NCBI GenBank assembly: GCA_030674155.1
Contig: CM060328.1
Span: forward strand, 38,584,869 to 38,612,882
Source: Stramonita haemastoma
Lineage: Eukaryota; Mollusca; Gastropoda; Neogastropoda; Muricidae
Length of the DNA: 28,014 bases
Direction: 5' to 3'
Shown here: positions 1 to 9,681 of the stretch, piece after piece
Position numbering within the stretch: the stretch's first letter is position 1
Layout of the letters: every line of letters starts with the position of its first letter
Made by a program: the position numbers and the translations under genes
The notes under the pieces: model-generated
Database searches by the model: none
Seen by the model: the letters and a program-made list of their open reading frames with translations, nothing else
What the model was told of the DNA's origin: nothing

Positions 1-644
1 AAGATGAATGGAGAAAATAGGAAGAGGTGAGCCAATTCAAATACTTAGGCTCCATCCTAACAAAAGATGGCACATCAAACAATGAAGTGAAAGCTCGCAT
101 TGCAACAGCAACATCTGCTCTAGTCAGACTCCAGAGGATCATCAGAAGCAACAACATCAGCTTCTGCACCAAATACCACCTTTACAAATCCCTCGTGATA
201 TCTATCCTCCTATATGGCTGTGAATCATGGACTCTCACAGCAGATTTAGAGAGGAGAATCCAAGCATTCGAGAACAAGTGCCACAGAAGACTCCTCAAAA
301 TATCATACAAAGAACACAAGACCAATAACCATGTGAAAGAAGAAATCAAAAAGCGTGTGGGCCCCCAAGAGCCTTTGCTCTCCACCATAAAGAGGAGAAA
401 GCTGATGTGGTTTGGTCACACCACAAGACACAACACCCTAGCAAAAACCATCTTGCAAGGAACAGTCGAGGGCAAGAGAAGAAGAGGCCACCAAAAGAAA
501 TCATCGGTTGACAACATCAAAGACTGGACCGCCCAACCCCTGCAACACCTACTAGCCACACAGGATCGTGAAGCATGGAAAAAGATCGCTGTTGCATCTT
601 CTCTCATGTCCCCCCTACGTCCTTTGGGACATGGGACTGAGTGA
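1..644 (+). pseudogene. LINE-type reverse transcriptase, C-terminal fragment
   Basis: The translated segment 27-644 has the hallmarks of the C-terminal part of a non-LTR retrotransposon reverse transcriptase, downstream of the catalytic palm. It has FKYLGS near residue 4, YGCESWTL near residue 63, an ERRIQAFE-KC-RRLL stretch after it, and a KLMWFGH motif near residue 125, followed by basic residues. These motifs are common in animal LINE polyproteins. The catalytic Asp-Asp motif and endonuclease domain would lie upstream, outside the window. An in-frame TAG at 18-20 lies just upstream of the conserved FKYLG block, so this copy is probably dead or 5' truncated. The frame ends at TGA 642-644, inside a GTGA-type tandem repeat that begins the element tail. 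The clade (RTE, CR1, I-like or other) cannot be assigned from this piece. Confidence 0.88.
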
Positions 645-931
645 GTGAGTGAGTCAGACAGGACAAAAATGGAAGACACTGCACAAGTGGCAATGCGATC
701 TTCGTAGCGAGAGCAGTCCTGGTGTGCATTACAATATAATACCATGCAAAACAATATAAAACAACACCCTACCATGCTGTGATACTGAGTGAGTGAGTGA
801 GTCAGACAGGACAAAAATGGAGGACACTGCACGAGTGGCAATGCGATCTTCGTAGCCAGAGCAGTCCTGGTGTGCATTACAATATAATACCATGCAAAAC
901 AATATAAAACAACACCCTTCCATGCTGTGAT
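636..931 (+). repeat. Two tandem copies of the LINE 3' tail (period 148 bp)
   Basis: Bases 636-783 and 784-931 are near-identical direct repeats with a period of 148 bp. Each begins with ACTGAGTGAGTGAGTGAGTC and ends with CATGCTGTGATA. Only a few substitutions separate them (for example near 693 vs 841, 700 vs 848, and 770 vs 918). The first unit overlaps the stop codon of the reverse transcriptase frame, so the repeated unit is the 3' untranslated tail. Open frames on the opposite strand here simply read the duplicated tail twice. Confidence 0.93.
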
Positions 932-1309
932 ATTCCATACCATGGCCACACCACACCATACAACTTGACACAAATAGACTTTGGTCCCTCCATAGACCCC
1001 CCCCCCCCTGGGAGGGATTTATAGGTGCATTTTTCTGCAACTTTGTTTATTTCAACGTTTTATGGTATATGTTACCCTCCTGTAACCCGGTTTTTCAGGA
1101 TATACAAGCAATTTAATATAGTAGCCCTTCAGAAGGCAAATATTTAGGGGGTGAGGTTAATTTAATTATTTATTTAATATATTCTTACACATTCATATCA
1201 AATTTGGTACCAAAATAAAGGGTATTAAACAGGCTATCAACATATGTTAATGTCATCACTGCACAAGGAACGCCTGTCCCATATTTTAAAAACAAAACAG
1301 AAAATTGAA

Positions 1310-3183
1310 ATGAAAACGCGTGCAATCCGAAGAACAGGGTGGTGGATGGGTGCCATTTAGTCCACAGTAGACTGTTTCTTTTCTGTCCCTTCTCCTGTGA
1401 GTGATACCCACCCTCCCCATCCAGGGACAAGTTGATTTCCATTTGTGGCCTGGAATCTGGAGAAAAAAAATCCACCAAAAATCAGGAAGTTGAGCTTTTT
1501 AGACTGCCTCTGTGTTTGAGAAATGAGTTTCCACAACATGCAACTTAGGTTCTGCCTTTACTTTTGCAAAGCATGGAGGAACACCATGTGGCTCATACTG
1601 CACTGAGCATTGGCGGTCCTGATAATGAGGAGGAGGTTCTGTCTGAGACAGAAAAGTGTCAGGCATTGTGTCCCCAGTAACCTCTTGAATGATGATGCCA
1701 TGAGTGGAGTGGGTGGTGTTGGCTCCTGATGGAGTTTTTTCGTTCAGGTCAAAGTTATCCCAGCAAAAATGGATAAACTTGTTCTCTCTCAAACTCACTG
1801 TTGAAGGAAGAGGACTTGCGCACTGAAGTACAGAATTGGCCATAGCAGTCTCAAGTCGCACAATGGTTTTGTATCCAGCAACATGACCAAACCTATTCAA
1901 CAGACTTATGATTTCAGAGCTGCCAGTTACATGTCTGACAGACATTCCAAGCAAAACGTTTAGGCATTTTCCACTTCCCTCCTGTCACAGATTGGCATAT
2001 GTCCTGGGCAATTGAGGATGCCAATCTGGTGGTTTGGGGTTGCTCCATAGAACTACTCTTTCCAGATAGCAGTGTTTTTAGAAAGTCTGTGAGGATATCT
2101 GGAGGTTGAACAGCATCAGACTGAAGAAATTCTGCAGAAGGAGGCCATGGCATATCAGGTGTTGCCCTGAAAGCATCCATAATGTATCAGCGAAGAACAT
2201 ATGCAGATTCCTCAAGACGTCTTTCTTCTGAAGCTGCTGACACAAATGCTCTCAACTGCCTGACCCTGGGCAAGTTCATCACAATAAACAAGATTACTGC
2301 GGTTCGGAGCCCAGAATTTATTTCTGAAGCCAAAATGTTTCATTATTTTTTCTTTCAGTTTGTAAGTCTTGTATCCTGGGTTGTAGAAGTCAGGAGAATG
2401 TTGTTGCATGTATTCACATTACTTCTCACCTAGCATTGTCATTCTCTCCACATGTGAACCTCTGATTACTGCATTTTCATCATACTCGCATATGTACTCA
2501 AATGCCCTCTCGTGTGCCTGTAGCCGCTCAGTAGTTTTCTGATCTATTGGTGTTTCAGCATCCCTGTCTTCACATCTCAGATAGTCTTTTCTACAACCTT
2601 CGTGATAGTGAGCTTTATGTGCTACAAGATCTGTATCTTGATAATGAGTGAAAATGTCATCTTGTTTAGTTTTGGCTGCATCCTGTATAGACTGTTCTGC
2701 TGTCTTGGTGACACATTTTACAAGTTTTTCAAAACATGGAACCCCTTTTGAAACTTTCTTTTTGAATTTCTTCTTGCAAAAAATGCTACTGTCTTTTGGA
2801 AGCAATGGGCCTGAAGTAGCAACAGTCCTTTTAGGTTTTGATGGTCCTGAAACCTCTTCACTATCTGTCTCATGCTTTCTTTTCCTGGCAAATTTCACAT
2901 TTGTAAACGTGCATTACAGCTTCTGTGATAACCATGGCATGTAAAGTCAAGGTCTTCTGGAATACAATTACAAATCTCATCTAGTCTATGACATGCCACA
3001 TCTGAAGAACGTCTCAAATGAAGAGACTTTTGAATATTTTTTTTTGCTTTCTTCAGTTAGTGGTGTTACAGTCTTTTCTTTTCTGTTATTTTGGAAATGA
3101 ATTATACAAGTTCTCCCACCCCTGGAAGTTTTTCTTTTGCACTTAGGTGTACTTTTGAAGGTCACTGGATGTTCATCTGCCAT
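1310..3183 (-). pseudogene. Decayed gene of an invertebrate multicopy orphan family (Cys/His-rich)
   Basis: Reading the minus strand downward from about 3183, consecutive frames join into one long protein that is broken repeatedly. The N-terminal piece (MADEHPVTFKS, 3183 to about 3045) shifts frame at an A9 run near 3037-3045. It continues with SLHLRRSSDVACHRLDEICNC and CHGYHRSC, then shifts again near 2914. Next is FTNVKFARKRKH with IFCKKKFKKK and HYHEGCRKDY, a probable zinc-binding arrangement. A TAA at 2419-2421 interrupts it in frame, and a frameshift lies near 2260. A TGA replaces a probable Arg codon near 2189, and another shift lies near 1960. The next segment carries CWDNFDLNEKTPSGANTTHS, then a further shift and VPGWGGWVSLTGE (near 1415). 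I recognise the combination as typical of large, mostly uncharacterised, transposon-like families in molluscs and other invertebrates. Function is unknown. Confidence is high that it is a coding relic, low on identity. Confidence 0.8.
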
Positions 3184-3453
3184 GTTGAAATGTTCATATT
3201 ATACAGGATGGGTCACATGGGGAAGATGAAATACATTTTCAGTGAGACTGCACACTTGCCAATGACCTGAAACATGACGGTTAAATGGATACTAAAAGTA
3301 CTACACAACAGTTTGCCTTATCCACATTTCTGTCAACATTTGTGGTGGAGGACGCCGAACTGAAAAGAACAACGAATTATGGCCGCGTTTTTTTTTTCAC
3401 CAAGGCCACGCCGTGCAGCTGATGGTCTACCTCACACTTTGTTCTATTTTTAG

Positions 3454-3515
<62 letters not shown>

Positions 3516-3573
3516 TGTGTGTGTGCTGTGGTGTGGTGTGGTGTGGGGTGAGAGGAGAGAGAGAGAGAGTGTG

Positions 3574-3604
<31 letters not shown>

Positions 3605-3638
3605 TATGCACACACGCGCGCGCGCACGCGCGCACACA

Positions 3639-3669
<31 letters not shown>

Positions 3670-4195
3670 CACTCCCACGGGCGGGACTTATCTGCATATT
3701 ATGTGTAATTTCTTGAGGAAAAAATTGAAACTCGTAAAAAAATCATAGACTCGAAGCCCTGTCGTTAAAACATCTCTTTGTTAATTATACTTGTGGTTGT
3801 TGCAGTACTTACTGTGTGTTGCAGACATTCTCTGATCAATGATAACATCTTGATCTAGACTTATTTGTTCAAACTTTGTGGAACACACTGATAGTTGGAT
3901 ACACTTCTGGCACCGGACACACAAGGCGCGAGATGAGAAAGTGCCGCTCAACTGATGGTGAGAGAACGGAACAGCGCTCGGCTGTGGTTGAGTGGTAAGA
4001 CAGATTTCAGCTGTGTGCTGTTCGGATGGCCGCGCACTAAAGTCATCACCGTAGTTTTGTTTTAAATATGTCAGCAAAAAAAAATGTGCATATATAATCA
4101 GGAAAATTATGGTAGATGCTATTCACAATAAAATTATGAAAAGTTAAGCTACATTTTGTGCAATAATCACAGCATGAACATCCCTACCCCAAAAA
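3184..4195. other. Interior of the inverted-end element, no intact gene
   Basis: This is the stretch between the start of the decayed minus-strand gene and the right inverted end. It holds unique AT-rich sequence to about 3450 and a TG/CA microsatellite (3455-3672). A minus-strand open frame of 98 codons (4077-3781) contains a CVRCQKC motif near its middle. That frame might be a further exon or leader of the same decayed gene, but nothing besides its length and cysteines supports it. CTATTTTTAG at 3444-3453 matches the MEF2 consensus but is likely chance. Confidence 0.4.
3455..3672. repeat. Compound (TG)n - (GA)n - (TG)n - (CG/CA)n microsatellite
   Basis: An imperfect TG array (3455-3602, interrupted by GA at about 3551-3568) is followed within a few bases by a CG-rich and then pure CA array (3609-3672). 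The two halves are complementary in sequence type, so the locus is an inverted repeat. All open frames here are artefacts of the dinucleotide repeat. Confidence 0.95.
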
Positions 4196-4351
4196 CCTAA
4201 ATATAGGGCGCAAAGAGGGGAAAATGCACTGTTGATACACCTCTCACTCCTGAAATAACCTGTATCCCAGAGGGTAACATGTCAAATGCTTCTACCAACA
4301 TCATAAGCTTTCAGAAAAACAAAGTAAAAAATCCGGGGGGGGGGGGGGGTC

Positions 4352-4795
4352 CCATTCTTAGATCATGGTCTAAAAAACAATACAGTAGGTACAGTACAAA
4401 ACAGTACAAAACTTAATAGCACATGAAATGAATGAAAAGCGACACAACTTGCATCTGAGATTCCAGCAGCAGTAGCAGCAACAACAACAACAACAATAAA
4501 ATATGTCTCCCACAGTTGTCTACTTATTCCATTCAGCAAACAAACAAAAAGTCGTAGCATAATAACAACAACACAATAGTAATAACAATAATAGCTTTCC
4601 GGCAATTTTGCCGCAACATATGATGCACTTTCCCATGTGGGATACATTCATAGTTGTCATCCAAGCTTCAAGCGCGTTAGTATAACGAACATGTGGCAGG
4701 AATCACAATAAATTGTGCACCTTGGTGCTTTTCGTTCCAGTGAATGGGGAAGATGGGGAACCATGGAATGATTTTGTTGTTTGTCTTAGAAAGAG
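4352..4795. other. Intergenic unique sequence, no gene seen
   Basis: AT-rich sequence with a short CAA/AAC-rich stretch at 4476-4500. I see no coding signal, RNA gene or further repeat here. Confidence 0.6.
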
Positions 4796-5140
<345 letters not shown>

Positions 5141-5438
5141 ATCAAAACACAAAAAAGAACAAGACCCAAAAGAACAAGGAGAAGAAATGCATTTCATTTT
5201 TTTAGGTTTTTTTAAAAATTTAAAACAAACTTGAGTAAGGCAGACAGACAGAACACGGACGGGACATAAACTCCAACACCAACCACCGTTAAGTCGGTGC
5301 TGGTGGCTTGACGTGTTCACACCTGGAACAAGTGACCCTGACAAAACGTAAAGCGAAAGGTAGGAAGGTAGGATGGAAGGAAGGAAGGAAAGGCAAAGAA
5401 AAAGAATAGGGGACTTCCAGCAAGTAGGCTAGGCCTAA

Positions 5439-5440
<2 letters not shown>

Positions 5441-5484
<44 letters not shown>

Positions 5485-5500
5485 CTCGCTCTCTTTCTCA
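5441..5500 (+). repeat. (CT)n microsatellite
   Basis: Pure CT array with imperfect CTCGCT ends. It lies just upstream of the promoter-side region of the tropomyosin gene. Confidence 0.95.
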
Positions 5501-5519
5501 GCATAGCTCATCAAGTGCG

Positions 5520-6902
5520 TGGGCAGACCGGCAACGTGGGCAAAATAGAGCTGCTGGAGCTAGAGCTACATGTAGCCTAGAACCTACCTACCTTCCTCGC
5601 GTAGGCCTACTACTACTACAACTCCGCCACCTTCTTCTTACCCCATTCGCTCGCAGACCCCGCTTTCTCCAAATATGGCAGTTCCCCTATCGTGCCGGTA
5701 CCTTCCCTCCTTCCCTCCTCTCTCTCACCCCCCCCTCCTCGAGTTTTCGGCTTCTTCTGATAGGCTGCTTGCGCTGTGCTTGTGGCCTACCTACCCTTAG
5801 CTTACCTAGGCCTACAGACGCGCTGTGTCAGAAAATCCATGGAATCAGGGTTGTAGAAAAAGCGCCGTCAGGGAAAGAACACAGAAGAGCCGAAGTCCTT
5901 TTCGAGCCTGGTACCTAACGTAATTTGCGTCCCTTCTCTCCGTTTCTCATCTTGCTTCTTTGGCGGCCTCCTTGTTGTTTGTTGTTGTTGTTCTTCTTCT
6001 TATTCTTCTTCCTGTGCGAGCTAGCGCTGTTTTGGGGGGAGGTTTCTTCGCCAGCGAGTGGTGTGTCCTTTTTTTTTAGCAAGGTATTGTTGTTGGTTTC
6101 ATGCTTTGATTATTAAATAACGTTACTAGTTGTAGTTTTGGCTAGCGAGGCCCGGTTTTTATTAAAACCTGTCAAGTCTTTATATTGTTATCTCTCACCT
6201 CCCTCTCCTCCTTACTCCCCAATAATTAACCAACCACCACCACCATCATCATCATCACCACCATCATCAACATCATCATACAGCAACAGGCTACGATGTC
6301 TTACCACATCTTCGCTACCTTATTCCACCCCCCACCCCCACCCCCTTCACCCCTTTCTCGTCCATCTCACCCCCCCCCTTACCACCCCCCTCCTCCCTAA
6401 CCCCCCCCCCCCCTCTTCTCCCAAGATTCGTACCTAGGCCTACGCCACTTCCTCCTTTCACTGGCTCTCTCTGTCTCTCTCTGCTTCACATCGAGCTTGC
6501 AGGTTGGCCCTCAGTCAGTCAGTCAGTCAGTCTGCCTCCCTCCAGTCTCCCGCCCGTCCTTCCTTCAGGAACTCTGTGCTCTCGACTTCAGTACTTCAGT
6601 TCAGCCAGAAGACCACTCAGTCCTCCTTTGCCTCATCATCACTTTTTTTTAGGTCTCTTCAACCACCCTCCAAGAACAACGCAACACGTCCAGCCAGCTT
6701 GTTAAATCCAGCACAACAGCCCTCTACTAAAAAAACAACAAAAAACCTCTGCTGGTTTTTCCCCTGTACAAAAACTTTCTTCAAGGCGACTGAAGTTCTG
6801 CAAGTCAGAGGCACAGAGGGAGACAGTCTCTCCTCCAACAAACCGACGACTCATTCCTCTCTTCTCGACTTTAGTTTCTTGCTGTTTGGTTGTTTTTGCC
6901 AG
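5520..6902 (+). promoter_or_regulatory. Putative promoter and 5' leader region of the tropomyosin gene
   Basis: This 1.4 kb upstream of the first coding exon is the least repetitive long stretch in the window. It contains pyrimidine-rich segments, a CArG box (5669-5678), palindromes of TAGGCCTA type (5602, 5807, 6435), a (CCA/CAT) run (6237-6285) and poly-C runs (6360-6415). No TATA box is obvious near a likely start site. Two good 3' splice sites (AG at 6651-6652 after eight T, and AG at 6901-6902 after a T-rich tract) suggest that the mRNA leader is spliced. The 139-codon open frame at 6504-6923 is Ser/Pro/Gln-rich, ends at a stop just before the tropomyosin ATG, and is most likely leader sequence rather than a protein gene. 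The assignment as promoter is inference from position. Confidence 0.5.
5669..5678 (+). promoter_or_regulatory. Perfect CArG box (SRF-type site) CCAAATATGG
   Basis: The ten bases fit the serum response factor consensus CC(A/T)6GG exactly. The same decamer is the well-known site in vertebrate skeletal alpha-actin promoters. It lies 1.26 kb upstream of the tropomyosin ATG, in a gene expected to be expressed in muscle. Binding in this organism is inferred. Confidence 0.5.
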
Positions 6903-6932
6903 GTCGGTCAATCACTCCGCTAAACCGCCAAC
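6901..6932 (+). promoter_or_regulatory. Likely 3' splice site and short 5' UTR before the tropomyosin ATG
   Basis: A tract rich in T (6881-6900) ends in CCAG at 6899-6902, followed by GTCGGTCAATC and then GCCAACATGG at the start codon. This resembles a normal acceptor, which would give a coding exon with about 30 bases of untranslated leader. It is equally possible that the leader runs unspliced through this position. Confidence 0.45.
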
Positions 6933-7055
6933 ATGGGTTCCATGGATCTCATCAAGAAGAAGATGCTGTCGATGAAGTCCGACAAGGAGAACGCGCTGGA
7001 CCGCGCGGAACAGATGGAACAGAAGTTCCGAGACTCCGAGGATCAAAAGTCCAAG
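6933..7055 (+). CDS. Tropomyosin, first coding exon (N-terminus)
   Basis: Encodes the N-terminal segment of tropomyosin, the coiled-coil actin-filament protein that controls myosin access and stabilises thin filaments. From the second ATG (6942) the peptide begins [12 protein letters not shown] and continues [15 protein letters not shown], the classic tropomyosin N-terminus, for 38 residues. This equals the size of the first coding exon of long isoforms in other animals. Hydrophobic or small residues occupy most a and d heptad positions (M1, I4, M8, M11, A18, A22, M25, F29). An upstream in-frame ATG (6933) would add Met-Gly-Ser; both starts have acceptable context. The exon ends in phase 0 at AAG with a consensus donor GTAAGT (7056-7061). 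Compared with the common molluscan allergen-type sequence, it differs at several residues (DLI for DAI, F29 for Leu), so it may be a paralogue or a distinct isoform exon. Confidence 0.96.
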
Positions 7056-7061
7056 GTAAGT

Positions 7062-7520
<459 letters not shown>

Positions 7521-7675
7521 GGGTGAAAGGTGAGGGCTAGGGGTGTTTGGAGGATGTTGTGTTATGTTGATTAGTATTATTTTACAACAAATAGAATTGT
7601 TCAAAGTTACTGGGGGATTCTTGTTCAAAAGTATTGATTAATTTTGGGATGTAAAGGGGACAGGTAGGCTTCCAG

Positions 7676-7681
7676 ATCTCT

Positions 7682-7746
<65 letters not shown>
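7676..7746 (+). repeat. (CT)n microsatellite
   Basis: CT array with one CC interruption near 7701, within tropomyosin intron 1. Confidence 0.95.
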
Positions 7747-7748
<2 letters not shown>

Positions 7749-8742
7749 ACCATTTCATTATAAGAACACATGTCCACACAATGCACCAATGATCAGTTGT
7801 GCCAATGCACTAAGTGTCTCAAGCAAACAAACACAGTCAGAATGAGTGATATACCTCAGGTCTCCTGGTCATTACTGTCAGGCAATCACAAGGAGGGGAG
7901 GCTACTGTTGTCATTGACGGAAATGCAACACACTCCCTGTATGTGCAGTTGCCCTGGGAAACTGCTTAGTGTCGTTACAGTCGCCCAAAATGTGTGCAGT
8001 TGTTCAGCATTTTCCAGTGTAGATAGACAGTGTCATGAAGACGACTATTAGCCTTCTGCATACACTGTACTATATACTATATAAAAAAATTATACACTGT
8101 ACTATACACTATACAGATGATTCTTCAGTGCAAGGCTTATCATAACTCTTTGGGGAGGATCACTAAATGTGTAACAACATTATTTTATATCATAAAATAT
8201 TGAGAAAATGGCTTGATGACAAAATTTCTTGAAACAGATATTGTAAATGGCACAACAAACGTACAGTTATAAACCATACTGGCTCCAGTGCCAAACAAAG
8301 TTTTAACAGTAACTTAAACAGTCCCAAGTCTTATTTTGGTTGCAGCTGGACTGCGTGTTAATGTCAGTGTTAAAAGTGCTACCGGCAAATGCCGTGTTGC
8401 GCGAACTTTTGTTTCTGAAACAAAGTTTTCTCAGATTTTAGTTTGGTCAGTTTTATGAGTATCTCTGAAAGCTAAACATTTCTGAAATCCTCTCCTTTTT
8501 GGGGGGTCAGTAGCCTATAAGAAATAATTGATTTCAAGATATTTGCCAGACACCAAATCAATATGAATATTATGATGGATTCAGTATTGATAAATACAGT
8601 TTTTAAAAAAAAAACCCAAAATAAGCACACCAAGCAAAGAGAAGCATTTGTAGAGAAAGCACGTTAGATAGTACAGTGTGTTCATGTTAAAAACTGCTGT
8701 AGGTCTTACAGGCGGGTTTTTCTCACTGTACCTGCTTGTACC

Positions 8743-8811
<69 letters not shown>

Positions 8812-8918
8812 CGGTTGGCCAGGCACCATGTGTGGAAATGTGATATCAGGAAAAGGTGCACTTGACAGAGAGGGGAACTGATAATACGTTAGCTTTACAG
8901 TCCAGTTTAACCCCCCCA

Positions 8919-8963
<45 letters not shown>
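8743..8963 (+). repeat. Two (CT)n microsatellites
   Basis: CT arrays at 8743-8808 and about 8924-8963 are separated by unique sequence and a C-rich run at 8910-8922. The second array ends in CAGGTAGGTG, which imitates splice signals but does not border a coding frame. Confidence 0.93.
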
Positions 8964-8965
<2 letters not shown>

Positions 8966-9067
8966 GTAGGTGATGATCATTTTGTCTTCATCATTGTTTT
9001 AAGATGCAAATTTTAATGAAGCAAAGGTGTGGATGTAAAACAAAAGAAAAAAAGATAATATTACAAT

Positions 9068-9145
9068 ACCTGTCTTTTATTCTTGAAATAAAGTCTCATC
9101 TCTTCTCCTCATCTCTGTCTCTTCTACTCTCTCTCTCGATCTCAT

Positions 9146-9183
<38 letters not shown>

Positions 9184-9316
9184 ATTGCTAACTAAGCTTG
9201 TTAACATATCTTCTCTGACAATGGTTCAGCAGTATGTCCTTCTGTTCGCTAAAACAACCAATATATCCATACCTGTCTTTAATATTCTTGAAATAAACTC
9301 TTATCCATCTCTCTCT

Positions 9317-9401
<85 letters not shown>

Positions 9402-9477
9402 ATTATTGCTAACTAAGCTTTGTATAAACATATCTTGCTCTGACAATGGTTCAGCAAGTATGTCCTTCTGTCGCTAA
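9068..9477 (+). repeat. Tandem duplication of a roughly 203-bp unit containing a (CT)n array
   Basis: Unit 1 (9068-9270) and unit 2 (9271-9477) both open with ACCTGTCTTT, then ATTCTTGAAATAAA. Each then has a CT array, then GCTAACTAAGCTT, then TGACAATGGTTCAGCA and TATGTCCTTCTGT. They differ by small indels and by array length. It lies inside intron 1. Confidence 0.92.
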
Positions 9478-9658
9478 ACACACACCAAAAAAAACTTTTC
9501 GATGTCCACATAAAAAAAACTTACACTAGTTTCTTTTCTGCTAATACCAACTAACAAACAGCCAAATTTTCTAACTGCTTCGTGGTGATGATCGTAAGTG
9601 TTGTGTCAACTTGGATATAGAAAAAGGTCGAACTGTTTTGACCTTAGAAGCTTCTTGA

Positions 9659-9681
9659 TATATATATATATATATATATAT
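9659..9681 (+). repeat. (TA)n microsatellite
   Basis: Short pure TA array in intron 1. Confidence 0.9.

Larger units (their letters stand above)
994..4351. mobile_element. Probable decayed DNA transposon with diverged inverted ends
   Basis: The left end reads GA plus 12 C (995-1008). The right end, on the opposite strand, reads GA plus 15 C (4351-4335). Inside these runs, further blocks match in inverted orientation and in the same order. ATGTTACCCTC is at 1069-1079 and its complement at 4270-4280. GGTT-TTTCAGGA is at 1089-1100 and its complement at 4248-4260. ATATTTAGG is at 1140-1148 and its complement at 4196-4204. The spacings are similar (60 vs 54 bp after the C run, 39 vs 43 bp before the last block). 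The enclosed 3.35 kb holds a minus-strand decayed gene. Target-site duplication is not convincing: CCAT occurs at 990-993 and 4352-4355, but four bases prove little. The superfamily is unknown. Confidence 0.5.

Noticed and set aside
416..1040. Minus-strand open frames of 185 and 103 codons with internal repeats
   Set aside because: They read the duplicated LINE tail on the opposite strand; the repeated peptide is only the 148-bp repeat translated twice.
1185..1478. 97-codon minus-strand frame including FNTLYFGTKFDMNV
   Set aside because: Only its first part overlaps the decayed gene, in a different frame; the rest has no recognised homology.
3444..3453. MEF2-like site CTATTTTTAG
   Set aside because: Matches the consensus but lies 3.5 kb upstream, inside the transposon-like unit and beside a microsatellite; chance is the simplest explanation.
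3377..3748. Cys/Val and His/Thr open frames
   Set aside because: Translation of TG/CA arrays. The same applies to similar frames at 6912-7628, 10199-10905, 12742-13151, 14094-14968, 23824-24352 and 26037-27331.
6504..6923. 139-codon open frame upstream of the tropomyosin ATG
   Set aside because: Low-complexity Ser/Gln/Pro sequence, contains probable splice acceptors, and ends just before the real start; best explained as leader or intron.
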